DNA of 64,000 bases from Natronolimnohabitans sp. A-GB9 (GTDB taxonomy: Archaea; Halobacteriota; Halobacteria; Halobacteriales; Natrialbaceae): assembly GCF_030848565.1 (NCBI RefSeq), contig NZ_JAVDDV010000002.1, forward strand, positions 186,001 to 250,000, read 5' to 3'. Every line of letters begins with the position of its first letter. Within the stretch, counting starts at the first letter, position 1. The position numbers and the translations under genes were made by a program. Positions 35,430-44,490 of this stretch are shown piece after piece. The notes beneath the pieces were generated by a model. The model was not told the DNA's origin. It saw only the letters and a program-made list of their open reading frames with translations, and did not search any database.

Positions 35430-38416
35430 GACGTACACGCCCTCGAACGATTTCGATCGCGAGCGACGACCGAGCGCGAGTTCCCTTCGCGGTGATCGGC
35501 GTCTTACTGCTCGTCAGCAGCGTCACGATCGTCGCGATACTCGAGACGAGAGACGAACCGAAGATCGACGTCGATACCGAGCTGGCAATCGACCGCGGCG
35601 AAGCGTACGCGACGAGCGAGATCCGTCACGCGGCCGTCCGGGCGACCGACACCGTCGTCCAGTCACCGGTGACGACCGTCGACGGCGATCTAGACGGTGT
35701 TCTCGACGACGACACCGCGTTCGAAGACCAGACGCGGCTGACGATCTTCGCCGAAGCCACAGCAACGCTCGACGGTCGCGAACAGGACGTCGGACAGGGC
35801 CGAACTGTTGAGGTGTCGTTACCAGCTGTCGACGACTGGACCGACGAAGACGACCTTGAGTCGGCACTCGAGTCCGTCTCTCTCGAGGAAGACGACGGCG
35901 TCATGGACGTGACGATCGAGGACGTCGCGTTCACCGTCCGCGACGCTGACGGCACTCTCGAGGCGGAGACGTCACGCGATATCACCGTCTCGGTGGGGAC
36001 GACCATGTTCGAACTCCACGATCGCGTCGAGGCGTACGAGGAGTATCTGAACACGGGCATGCTCGACGGCGTCGAGGCCCGCGACGGATACGGCTACGAC
36101 CTCGCGAAGCGGCTGTGGCCGCTCGTCTGGGGGAAAGCCTACTACGATCGGCTGCTCAGCGATGCCGACGATCGTGCCTTCGAGAACGTCACGCCGAACG
36201 ATCACACCGAAGTGATGGCCAACGACGCACGGTTTGGAGCCCAGCAGGCGGTCTTCGGAACACAGGACGACTACGGAAACCGCGTGATGGCCGGTCCACT
36301 CCTGTGTATGGCCCACGACCTCTCGGAGTCGGCCCTCGAGTTGGAGTACGATTTCGACGAGCTCGCCGCCCAGATCCATCCGGACGACGACGTCGACGAT
36401 GTCGATACGCTCTGTGAAGCGGGAGTCGTCTCTCCCGACGGTGAGTTGCCCGAGATGCCGACCGTCGAGGAGATCGTCGCCGAAATGCTCGAGCACGTCG
36501 ACAAGAACGGTACGATCCAGGGCCATCCGTTCGCCGATATGGCGATGTACGAGATGGAAGCCGGTCTCGGACAAAGTGATCTCGAGGCCGAGATGCGGGA
36601 GACGTTAAACGAGACGGATCGGTTTACCGAGGCGTATCTCGAGGATTACTATGATGATTCTGGAAATGAACGAACCGATGATGATACAATTGATGATCCT
36701 GATGACGTAATATCTGATCTGCAAGATCAGCTAAACGAGATAGAAAATGATGCGATCTTCAACTATGATCGAACCCAAGACAGCATCAATAATATCTATA
36801 TGATAAATGGAAATCTTGGAACCGTTAGCGACTCTCCGTCGATGGACGGTTTCGGACACCCTCTTCCTAGACTTCCGGACAAATACGATACCAGCAACCA
36901 CACAGAAGTCGATCGTACATATCTGACAACGGATACTGCCGTCAATGCCAGCATTGACAAGACGACTCAAGACGGTAGAGATTCGAGTCTCGAGCGATCA
37001 CTCGTCGAGGTTGATATCGAGGTTGAAATGCGGTACGCGACGTTTAGAGTGTGGAACGATACGACGACCAATGCTTCGGTTGACGTCCGAGAGTACGAGA
37101 GTCGATACACTGATTTCACGGCCTCGTTCGAACTTGACGGAGAATTCGCTCCAGATCTAGAAATCGATCCACACCGCGTCGAAAACGTACTCGAGCACGG
37201 TGGGTCTCACGATCCGTACCTTGGAAGCCCGACAAACTGGGAAGGCGCTGCCGACGAGGTGACAGAAGCGTTCTTCGGGCAGGATTTCGACAGTGACTCG
37301 GAGTTCGAACGGTGGCTGAGCGGAAGAGTCAACGATATCGAATCGACGAGTGATTTCAAAGAAGCGATCAACTATGACAGGGATTTCGACGAAGACATCC
37401 AACTCTCGCCACGGAATGAGGAAATTTTACATTCCCATATCGTCTGGGACGATATTCTCGAAGTACACAACGAGACGGTAACCGAAATCGAACCAGTCGA
37501 GACCGACGTTATGGAGATGCTGACGGCGGATGAAAGTCCAATGCGAGAGATCAGTGAAAATGTCAGAGAAGTAGAACGGGAGCTCGTAGATGATACTGGT
37601 GAGTTCGAAAACGCACCCGAACTCGCCAAAATGGAGGCCAGAAAGGTATACTTCGAGAATATTCACAAATACGTAGATGAGTTCGCCAGCGAACATGAGC
37701 GGATGACGACAGGGGGCAGTAATTTAATTGATGACCTGCTCGGCGACCTTCTGGATTCGGCCAATGCTATCATCAACGGGCCGATGAACCTGCTCGACGA
37801 AATGCTCGGCTCTGGTGAGGAGATACTTCAGAACGAGAAAGATACCGAAATCGATACTCCGGAGGTATTGAACGATGTTCACGTCAACGTCGATGGCTCG
37901 CCGACCTATCACTCGTCGCAGATGGCAGTCAACCGGACCGAAGTACCAGCAGTACGGGCAGAAGGTGATGGTCCACTCGAAATCAACGATAAAATAAGCT
38001 TCGCACCGATGGGTGTCAGTTACGAAAACGAAGTCGGTCTTCCTGGTTTCCCAGTGATTCCTTGGCCACCGCTGTTCTACCTACAGGTCGATGCCTGGGA
38101 GATTGAACTCGAGGGGGAGTATGTTCGCTTCGAAGCAGAAGCAACCAGCGGTGACCCGTCGACAGCGGGATCAACGACGTATGTCCGGGAGGATAAACAA
38201 GTTACACTCGGGACACCCGGTGGCAGTGAACTCGAGTTAGGTTCCACGGAACCGATCAGCTATGAAAACAACCAGACTATTCTCGTCGTAGTTCCAGCAC
38301 CACAGTTTCTCCCACAGGGTGCTCCTGGCGTAGGCGACACACAATTTGCTACCGACGTCCCTGGTGAACAGCGTTCACCACTTTGGGACGATGTTGGACC
38401 AATTCTCAGTAAGTAA
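35426..38416 (+). CDS. Large surface protein with pilin-like N-terminus (DUF7286-like), AT-rich C-terminal part
   Basis: A 996-residue protein. Residues about 14-42 (SDDRARVPFAVIGVLLLVS and on) form a charged-then-hydrophobic signal or anchor like those of the two preceding genes. The rest is a very acidic ectodomain with predicted coiled segments around 650-800. Base composition changes sharply near 36640 (codon about 405): upstream is GC-rich, downstream has many A/T-ending codons such as GAT, AAT and GAA. This suggests a recombined or diversifying C-terminal part. Function unknown; a surface-exposed structural role is inferred. Confidence 0.68.
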   Translation: MRRTRPRTISIASDDRARVPFAVIGVLLLVSSVTIVAILETRDEPKIDVDTELAIDRGEAYATSEIRHAAVRATDTVVQSPVTTVDGDLDGVLDDDTAFEDQTRLTIFAEATATLDGREQDVGQGRTVEVSLPAVDDWTDEDDLESALESVSLEEDDGVMDVTIEDVAFTVRDADGTLEAETSRDITVSVGTTMFELHDRVEAYEEYLNTGMLDGVEARDGYGYDLAKRLWPLVWGKAYYDRLLSDADDRAFENVTPNDHTEVMANDARFGAQQAVFGTQDDYGNRVMAGPLLCMAHDLSESALELEYDFDELAAQIHPDDDVDDVDTLCEAGVVSPDGELPEMPTVEEIVAEMLEHVDKNGTIQGHPFADMAMYEMEAGLGQSDLEAEMRETLNETDRFTEAYLEDYYDDSGNERTDDDTIDDPDDVISDLQDQLNEIENDAIFNYDRTQDSINNIYMINGNLGTVSDSPSMDGFGHPLPRLPDKYDTSNHTEVDRTYLTTDTAVNASIDKTTQDGRDSSLERSLVEVDIEVEMRYATFRVWNDTTTNASVDVREYESRYTDFTASFELDGEFAPDLEIDPHRVENVLEHGGSHDPYLGSPTNWEGAADEVTEAFFGQDFDSDSEFERWLSGRVNDIESTSDFKEAINYDRDFDEDIQLSPRNEEILHSHIVWDDILEVHNETVTEIEPVETDVMEMLTADESPMREISENVREVERELVDDTGEFENAPELAKMEARKVYFENIHKYVDEFASEHERMTTGGSNLIDDLLGDLLDSANAIINGPMNLLDEMLGSGEEILQNEKDTEIDTPEVLNDVHVNVDGSPTYHSSQMAVNRTEVPAVRAEGDGPLEINDKISFAPMGVSYENEVGLPGFPVIPWPPLFYLQVDAWEIELEGEYVRFEAEATSGDPSTAGSTTYVREDKQVTLGTPGGSELELGSTEPISYENNQTILVVVPAPQFLPQGAPGVGDTQFATDVPGEQRSPLWDDVGPILSK

Positions 38417-38488
38417 GGGGGAAATAAAATACAGAGAGTCTGCCATAGAACCGCTCACGAATAAATGGATGTGATTATAGAATTTTAT

Positions 38489-39691
38489 TTAGGAACCCTC
38501 TATTGCATAGAGCTTATCGTCTAGAGCAGGAACATATATTGTTTCACCGGAAATCACAGGAGAAGATGTGAAATATCCATTAAATTCCATTTCCCAATGC
38601 AAATCACCTGTATTGCAATCTAATGCAATAACACCCAACGAATTAGCGAGGTATACGACATCGTCTGCAATGACGACCTCTGACTCAGGAAGAGGTTTTT
38701 CAATCTCCCATTTGATTTCACCCGATTCAGCCTTTACAGCTATTACTCGTTGATTATCGCCAAGGTATACTATTCCATCAGCAACTGCTGGACTTGTCTC
38801 AACCCCAGTAGTCGTTTCGACTGTCCACACTTCTTCACCAGATTTCGCATCATATGCGTGGAGTTGTTCGTCACCACCTGAGACGAAGACCATTCCATTG
38901 AATACTGTCGGATTACCAATATGTAATACGTTCTCTCCTTTAACAGTCCACTCGTGATCACCGGTTTCGACATTTAATGCATACAATTCGACACCCATCG
39001 CGTGATACAGTATCCCGTCATGGTACGCAGGAACGTCGGTCGTACCGATCAAATCCCGTGAATTTCGAGGGTACCGGCGGACACTCGTGTAGTCGCCGCT
39101 GTCGAGATCAACGTTCCATACATGGTTATCGGAGATAACGAACACGCCATTTGGAGTCGGGATTGGTTCGTTGTTAAGATTGAGACTGCTGTCGAGTTCG
39201 ATCTCATCAGACTCCCAGCGGTCCCCGCCCTCCATATCGTATCCATATACGCTGTGACTAGCACGTGGTCCATAGATCATACCATCGTGAGCCATCAACG
39301 GGCCGTGTCCGTCTTCTTTCCAGAGGAGTTCCTCGGATTCTCGGTCGAATGCGAGAACTACGCCATCTCGGCTCGTTGCGTAGAGACGGTCGTCGGCGAG
39401 TATGACAGGATATGAACTGCCACCACCAATATCGTGTACCTTACGAGCGGTTAACTCATCTCCGCTAGGACCCGTTGCGTTCGGTTGATAACCTGTATTC
39501 TGCAGATCGACACCGTACATCGGCCAATCAGTACTCGAGGAGGCGTCCGCTGGATCCCCGCTGACATCGTTCTCGTTACCGTCGTTTTCGTCCGTATCAC
39601 TATCGAAACAGCCCGCGAGTGCAGTCGTACCTGCAACACCCGCACACGTACCGAGCCACTGTCGGCGTGTCCGAGTCTGGTTACCGCTCAT
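38489..39691 (-). CDS. PQQ-like beta-propeller lipoprotein
   Basis: A 400-residue exported protein. The N-terminus has TRRQWLGTCAGVAGTTALAGC, a Tat signal with lipobox, then an acidic linker. From about residue 50 there are seven or so WD-like PQQ repeats (GVVLAFDRESEELLWK, YALNVETGDHEWTVK, HAYDAKSGEEVWTVE, IALDCNTGDLHWEM). Such proteins may act as scaffolds or bind PQQ; no catalytic residues are evident. Codon use is AT-richer than neighbouring genes, suggesting transfer. It converges on the large surface protein gene and starts behind an AT-rich promoter. Confidence 0.85.
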   Translation of the reverse strand: MSGNQTRTRRQWLGTCAGVAGTTALAGCFDSDTDENDGNENDVSGDPADASSSTDWPMYGVDLQNTGYQPNATGPSGDELTARKVHDIGGGSSYPVILADDRLYATSRDGVVLAFDRESEELLWKEDGHGPLMAHDGMIYGPRASHSVYGYDMEGGDRWESDEIELDSSLNLNNEPIPTPNGVFVISDNHVWNVDLDSGDYTSVRRYPRNSRDLIGTTDVPAYHDGILYHAMGVELYALNVETGDHEWTVKGENVLHIGNPTVFNGMVFVSGGDEQLHAYDAKSGEEVWTVETTTGVETSPAVADGIVYLGDNQRVIAVKAESGEIKWEIEKPLPESEVVIADDVVYLANSLGVIALDCNTGDLHWEMEFNGYFTSSPVISGETIYVPALDDKLYAIEGS

Positions 39692-39699
39692 AGATTCTA

Positions 39700-39735
39700 A
39701 ATAATTTCTTTCTAACAATAATATTTTGGGATAGG
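39700..39735 (-). promoter_or_regulatory. AT-rich promoter of propeller lipoprotein gene
   Basis: On the minus strand, AAAATATTATTG and AAATTATTTAG lie within 45 bases upstream of the ATG. Either could be the TATA box. Confidence 0.4.
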
Positions 39736-39821
39736 AATTACCAGTCGATGGTATTCGATATCCGGGGGAGATACTCGAGTCCACTGCCACCCTCGAGCAA
39801 CGAAATCGACTCGTCCAGAAA

Positions 39822-40742
39822 CTACGAGACCGTAGCAACCAGTTCGGAGACGCGCTCGACCGCCGACGAAGCGTCGGTCCCGAAGACGAACGTGGTCGGT
39901 TCGATGCCGAAGGCACCGCGGTGGTAGGCCACCGGGGGAACGCCACCGTACTCCTCGAATCGCGAGCGGAGGTGTGCGCCGCGGTCTTCGTAGTCGGCAT
40001 CGAACTCGAGTGGTTCGAGCCCCAGCTCCCTGGCGGCCTCGAGAAGTGAGTCGGTCGTAGCGATGTTGAGAGCCCCACGAACGTCGGAATCGACGTCGGT
40101 AGCGGCGAGGACGGCAGTGGCGACGTGTTTGGAGGCGCCGAACTCGGGGTTGGCGGGGATCTCGAGCCGGCCGTTCATCTCGTAGATACGGCCGGGAATC
40201 GCAGCGACGTCGGTCTCGTCGCTCGGGTCAGGAAGGCACATGCCGATGTTGGTGCCGACGTTCGGGACGTAGTCGCTCATTCCGGGGAGCGTCGCGAGCG
40301 TCCGGGCGGCCGTTCGGACGTTCGCGAGGACGTCCCGTTCGGCCCGAACATCGGGGTCGAGCCCGCGAACGCAGAGGTCACAGCCGAGGCCCCGAAGCGC
40401 GGGCATCTCCTCCTCGTGGAGCTCACAGATCGGGCCGCGGTCCTCGAGGCTCCGGATCAGCGAAAGGAGTTCGGCCAGCGCGTCGTAGCCATCCATCTCG
40501 CCGCCGGCGAGGCCGTCGGCGATACGGTCGACCGCAGCGACGGTCTCGGGATGGTCGCGAAAGCGATCGTCGCCGCCGCTCTCGCCGCTGACGTACTTGC
40601 TGACGGCGGCCTGGGTTACGCCGAGGTTGGCCGCGATCTCCTGTTGGGTCATGCCGCGGTCGGCGAGGCGAGTCGCCAGCATCGCTCGAATCGTCGGGAG
40701 AAAGCGATCGACGACGAGTTCGCTCGGGAGGACGAGGGACAT
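39822..40742 (-). CDS. HTH plus ThiN-domain regulator (ThiR-like)
   Basis: A 306-residue protein. The N-terminal helix-turn-helix MTQQEIAANLGVTQAAVSKY is at 31-50. A cysteine-rich middle segment (ICELH, GCDLCVRG) is followed by a ThiN-type domain (about 125-306; VGTNIGMCLPDP, GRIYEMNGRLEIPANPEFG, ASKHVATAVLAA). In archaea such fusions (ThiR) sense thiamine phosphate and repress thiamine genes. It has its own TATA-like CTTAAATT 25-32 bases upstream (40767-40774), supporting the ATG at 40742. It follows a PhnCDE-like transporter on the same strand. Confidence 0.82.
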   Translation of the reverse strand: MSLVLPSELVVDRFLPTIRAMLATRLADRGMTQQEIAANLGVTQAAVSKYVSGESGGDDRFRDHPETVAAVDRIADGLAGGEMDGYDALAELLSLIRSLEDRGPICELHEEEMPALRGLGCDLCVRGLDPDVRAERDVLANVRTAARTLATLPGMSDYVPNVGTNIGMCLPDPSDETDVAAIPGRIYEMNGRLEIPANPEFGASKHVATAVLAATDVDSDVRGALNIATTDSLLEAARELGLEPLEFDADYEDRGAHLRSRFEEYGGVPPVAYHRGAFGIEPTTFVFGTDASSAVERVSELVATVS

Positions 40743-40801
40743 ACGACCGGGTTGCGCCGACACCGGCTTAAATTCGACTACTGTGACCGGTCGGCATCGA
40801 A

Positions 40802-41728
40802 TTACGGCCGATCAGCCTGGCGCTCCGCATCGAGCAGATCCCGAAGCCGGTTTGCGACGAACTCGACGCTGACGACGAGAGCGAGGATCGCGACGATCGC
40901 CGCCATGACCCGCGTGTAGTTTCTGGCGTTGAACGCCATGAAAAGGGGGTAGCCGATGCCCCCAGCGCCGACGATACCGAGTACCGAGCTCTTGCGGGCG
41001 TTGATCTCGAGGTAAAACAGCGTCCAGGCGACGTAGGCTGTCGTCACCTGCGGAATACGGGCGGCCGCGGTCGTCGCGAGGAGCCCGGCCCCGCTCGAGG
41101 CGACGGCTTCGACCGGCGCGCGGTCGATCTCTTCCATCTCGTCGGCGAACAGGCGGCCGAGATCACCGATCGTCCCCATCGCGATCGCGAGCGCACCGGC
41201 GACCGGTCCGAGACCGGCCAGCACGACGAACAACAGTGCGTACACCATGCTCGGAACGGCACGGACGCCGCCGAGAAGGAGCCGGACGGGAGTGTGGACG
41301 AGCCGCGGTGTAACGTTGCTCGCACCGAGGACGCCCAGACAGATCGCGATCGGGAGACCGATGGCCGTCCCGACGGTCGCGATGGCCAGCGTCTCGAGGG
41401 TCGCCGTGGCGAGTGACGGGCCGTCGGCCTGGAGTTGCGCCCAGAGCTGGGCGGGCGCTAGCATCTCCTCGAGGAGGACGTCTCGGAGATTTCCGCGATG
41501 GGCATAGAGATAGGCGAGGTCGAGTCCGATCCAGCGGGCGGTCGCGGTGACGACGGCGAGTACGCCGACGACGACACTGATCCGGACCGCGAGTCGACGG
41601 CGCAGTCGGGTCTGTACGTGGTCGAACTCCTCGTCGACGGCGTCCGAAGTCGTCGCTTGGCTTTCGTCGCTCGAGGGATCGCCTCGAGCCGATTCGTCGT
41701 GACCGTCGAGTTCGGGGCGGTCAGTCAC
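40802..41728 (-). CDS. PhnE-like ABC transporter permease
   Basis: A 308-residue permease starting at GTG. After an acidic N-terminal tail of about 40 residues come five to six membrane helices. The coupling EAA-like region is VEAVASSGAGLLATTAAARIPQV, followed by GIVGAGGIGYPLF, both typical of the phosphonate (PhnE) branch. The start overlaps the ATPase stop by eight bases, so the subunits are coupled. The solute is uncertain: phosphonate, phosphite, phosphate esters or a vitamin precursor. Confidence 0.82.
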   Translation of the reverse strand: MTDRPELDGHDESARGDPSSDESQATTSDAVDEEFDHVQTRLRRRLAVRISVVVGVLAVVTATARWIGLDLAYLYAHRGNLRDVLLEEMLAPAQLWAQLQADGPSLATATLETLAIATVGTAIGLPIAICLGVLGASNVTPRLVHTPVRLLLGGVRAVPSMVYALLFVVLAGLGPVAGALAIAMGTIGDLGRLFADEMEEIDRAPVEAVASSGAGLLATTAAARIPQVTTAYVAWTLFYLEINARKSSVLGIVGAGGIGYPLFMAFNARNYTRVMAAIVAILALVVSVEFVANRLRDLLDAERQADRP

Positions 41729-42422
41729 GGTACACCTCCGCAATGCGGTCGGGGTCGACGTCGGTCGCGGGCGCGTCGAGCGTCAGCCGCCCGTCGGTAA
41801 GGCCGAGATACCGATCGGCGACAGCGTCGGCCAGCCGAGGCTGGTGGAGGCTGACGAGACCGATCAGATCGTCGCGACGGACGACCGATGCGAGGCGATC
41901 GAGGACGTCGCGTGCGGTCGCGGGATCGAGCGAGGCGACCGGTTCGTCCGCGAGGAGGACGCGGGGCTCCTGGTGAAGCGCGCGAGCGATGCCGACCCGC
42001 TGGCGTTCCCCACCGGAGAGGTCGCCGACGCGTCGGGTTGCATAGCCGTCTAAGTCGACCGCGTGGAGGCGTTCAATCGCGGATCGCTTTTCGGCCGGTG
42101 TGTGCCAGCCGAGCAGCTCTCGCCAGACCGGCTCGCGGGCCAGCCCCCCGTCGAGGACGTTCTCGAGAGCGGATTTACCGTCGAGCAACGCACCCGCCTG
42201 GAAGACGAGCGCAGCGTCGGTCGGTCCGATCGCATCGCCGCCGAGACGGATCCGTCCTGAATCCGGCTCTTCGAGGCCGTTCACACAGCGCAACAGGGTC
42301 GTCTTCCCGGCGCCGGAGCGACCGACCAAAACCGCGAGCGAACCAGGCTCGAGGTCGAACGAGATGTCGGCGAGTGCCGTCTCGTCGCCGTATCGTTTCT
42401 CGAGATCACTGACGGAGAGCAT
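41721..42422 (-). CDS. PhnC-like ABC transporter ATPase
   Basis: A 233-residue ATPase. Walker A is GRSGAGKTT (35-43), the signature LSGGERQRVGIARAL is near 134-148, and Walker B VLLADEPVASLDP follows. The short length matches PhnC-type importers. It lies between the binding protein (15-base gap) and permease (overlap). Confidence 0.87.
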   Translation of the reverse strand: MLSVSDLEKRYGDETALADISFDLEPGSLAVLVGRSGAGKTTLLRCVNGLEEPDSGRIRLGGDAIGPTDAALVFQAGALLDGKSALENVLDGGLAREPVWRELLGWHTPAEKRSAIERLHAVDLDGYATRRVGDLSGGERQRVGIARALHQEPRVLLADEPVASLDPATARDVLDRLASVVRRDDLIGLVSLHQPRLADAVADRYLGLTDGRLTLDAPATDVDPDRIAEVYRD

Positions 42423-42437
42423 CGGACTGACAGTGGG

Positions 42438-43367
42438 TTACTCGTCGCCTTCGCCTTCGTCTTCCGCCTCGTCGAGCGTCTCGATGTCGACACCCATCTC
42501 GTCGGCGATGTCCCTGACGTGGTCGTACAGGTCGGGATCGAACGCGCCGTACTCGTCGACGCGGTGGTCCTCGAGGGATTCTTCGGGCGTGTCGATCAAT
42601 CGCTCTGTGAGAGCCTCGCGGACGTCTTCGGGCGTGTCCGGTTTCGCGACGATCACATCGAATGGGATCGGATCACTCTCGGCGATCGTGACGATCTCGT
42701 CGTCGTCGGGGTGTTGGAAGTCGCCGTACGCGGCGGCGTCGACGTGGCCCTCCTCGAGAACCCGAAGCGCGGAGTCGTGGCTTCCGGCCCACTGAACGTC
42801 GAAGTCCTCGGGTTCGGTCTCGAGGTCGCCGGCGTGAAATCCCGCCTGTGAGAGCCGGTAACGGGGGAACATCCCGCCGCTTGCGGACATCGGGTCGACC
42901 ATCGCGATCGTCTTGCCCTCGAGGTCGTCGATCGACTCGATCTCCGTCTCCGCTCGCGTCGCGATGTAGGTGTGATAGGAGTCCGAGCCGTGCGACCAGT
43001 TGATCGCCAGCGGATGGACGTCGTCTTCCTGTGCGAGAACGAAGATAAACGGCGAGAGATTGGCCAGCTCGGTGTGGCCGTTGACGACGCTCTCGACGAC
43101 GCCGCTGTAGTCGGTCGTCGGCGTGCCCTCGACGGCCTCGAGTTCGTCGAAGCCGTTCTCGAGCCACTCGAACGTCCCCGCATACTGTTCGGTCAACTCT
43201 TCTGTGTCCTGAAACGGCGGCAGTCCGAACTCGATCTCGCCGTCGGCCCACGCGGCGACGGGGTACTCGTCCTCGTCGATGTCTGTTCCACCGAAGTCAC
43301 CGATACAGCCGGCCATCGTGGCCGTGACCGATCCCGCGATCGCACCGAGATACGTTCTCCGATTCAT
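42438..43367 (-). CDS. PhnD-like substrate-binding lipoprotein
   Basis: A 309-residue binding protein. The N-terminus MNRRTYLGAIAGSVTATMAGC is a lipobox signal anchoring it to the outer face of the membrane. The mature part follows the PhnD pattern: IEFGLPPFQDTEEL, GHTELANLSPFIFVLAQ, LEGKTIAMVDPMSASGGMFPRY and HVDAAAYGDF. It captures an anion-containing solute for the adjacent ATPase and permease. The start was chosen at the signal peptide, with CAGGGAG just upstream. Confidence 0.84.
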   Translation of the reverse strand: MNRRTYLGAIAGSVTATMAGCIGDFGGTDIDEDEYPVAAWADGEIEFGLPPFQDTEELTEQYAGTFEWLENGFDELEAVEGTPTTDYSGVVESVVNGHTELANLSPFIFVLAQEDDVHPLAINWSHGSDSYHTYIATRAETEIESIDDLEGKTIAMVDPMSASGGMFPRYRLSQAGFHAGDLETEPEDFDVQWAGSHDSALRVLEEGHVDAAAYGDFQHPDDDEIVTIAESDPIPFDVIVAKPDTPEDVREALTERLIDTPEESLEDHRVDEYGAFDPDLYDHVRDIADEMGVDIETLDEAEDEGEGDE

Positions 43368-43470
43368 AGACTCCCTGTGAACCACCCAAAGATAACACCC
43401 ACGAATATCAGTGACGACGATCAGCGAGATATCACGTATGTTCGGTGGCAATCGGCGCCCTCGAGAAGAT

Positions 43471-43480
43471 AGCTATTAAC
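43471..43480 (+). promoter_or_regulatory. TATA-type promoter of mevalonate kinase
   Basis: TAGCTATTAA lies 24-33 bases before the mvk ATG in a GC-rich context, consistent with a leaderless transcript. Confidence 0.45.
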
Positions 43481-43503
43481 CGTCGTCGTGCCAACGGCCG
43501 AGC

Positions 43504-44490
43504 ATGGCAGTCTCGAGCGCTCCCGGCAAGGTGTATCTGTTCGGGGAGCACGCGGTGGTCTACGGCGAGCCCGCAGTCCCGTGTGCCATCGAGTTACGGG
43601 CGCGGGTCGGCGTCGAGCAACGGACGGACAGCAAACTACGGGTCCACGCCGAGGATCTCAGTCTCGACGGCTTCACGGTCGAGTACGCCGGCGGCGCGAA
43701 CGATCGACCCGACGTCGACGCCTCGGAGTCGCTGCTCAACGCAGCGATGGGCTACATCGACAGCGCGATCAGGCAGGTCCGTGACGTCACCGGCGAGGAC
43801 GAGGTCGGCTTCGACGTGACTATCGAGAGCGACATCCCGCTGGGTGCCGGCCTGGGGTCGTCCGCCGCGGTCGCCGTCGCCGCCATCGACGCCGGAACGC
43901 GCGAGCTCGGTACGACGCTCGAGGCCGGCGAACTGGCCGAACGCGCCTATCAAACCGAACACGAAGTCCAGGACGGTCAGGCCTCTCGAGCCGACACCTT
44001 CTGTTCGGCGACCGGCGGTGCCGTCCGCGTCGAAGGAGATGACTGTCGGTCCCTCGAAGCGCCCGACCTCCCGATCGTGATCGGCTTCGACGGCGGTGCC
44101 GGCGACACCGGAGAGCTCGTCGCCGGCGTTCGCGACCTGCGTGGCGAGTACGGCTTCGCTGCCGACACGATCGACGCGATCGGGGATATCGTTCGCAACG
44201 GCGAGGCGGCGCTCGTCGACGGCGACGTCGAGGAGTTGGGCCGACTGATGGACTTCAACCACGGCCTGCTCTCGGCGCTTGGCGTCTCCTCTCGCTCGCT
44301 GGACTCGATGGTCTGGGCGGCCCGCGACGCCGGCGCCTACGGCGCGAAGCTGACGGGTGCTGGCGGCGGCGGCTGTATCGTCGCGCTCGATCCGACCGAC
44401 GAGACCGAGACCGCACTGTCGTACACGCCGGGTTGTGAGGACGCGTTCCGTGCCGAACTCGCCGACACGGGGGTGGATCGAATCGAATGA
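43504..44490 (+). CDS. mvk: Mevalonate kinase
   Basis: A 328-residue GHMP kinase that phosphorylates mevalonate. The N-terminal APGKVYLFGEHAVVYGEPA, the ATP loop PLGAGLGSSAAVAVA near 117, and the C-terminal KLTGAGGGGCIVAL near 282 are all intact. It feeds the archaeal lipid isoprenoid route. Its stop overlaps the isopentenyl phosphate kinase gene by four bases, a functional pairing of two pathway steps. Confidence 0.93.
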   Translation: MAVSSAPGKVYLFGEHAVVYGEPAVPCAIELRARVGVEQRTDSKLRVHAEDLSLDGFTVEYAGGANDRPDVDASESLLNAAMGYIDSAIRQVRDVTGEDEVGFDVTIESDIPLGAGLGSSAAVAVAAIDAGTRELGTTLEAGELAERAYQTEHEVQDGQASRADTFCSATGGAVRVEGDDCRSLEAPDLPIVIGFDGGAGDTGELVAGVRDLRGEYGFAADTIDAIGDIVRNGEAALVDGDVEELGRLMDFNHGLLSALGVSSRSLDSMVWAARDAGAYGAKLTGAGGGGCIVALDPTDETETALSYTPGCEDAFRAELADTGVDRIE

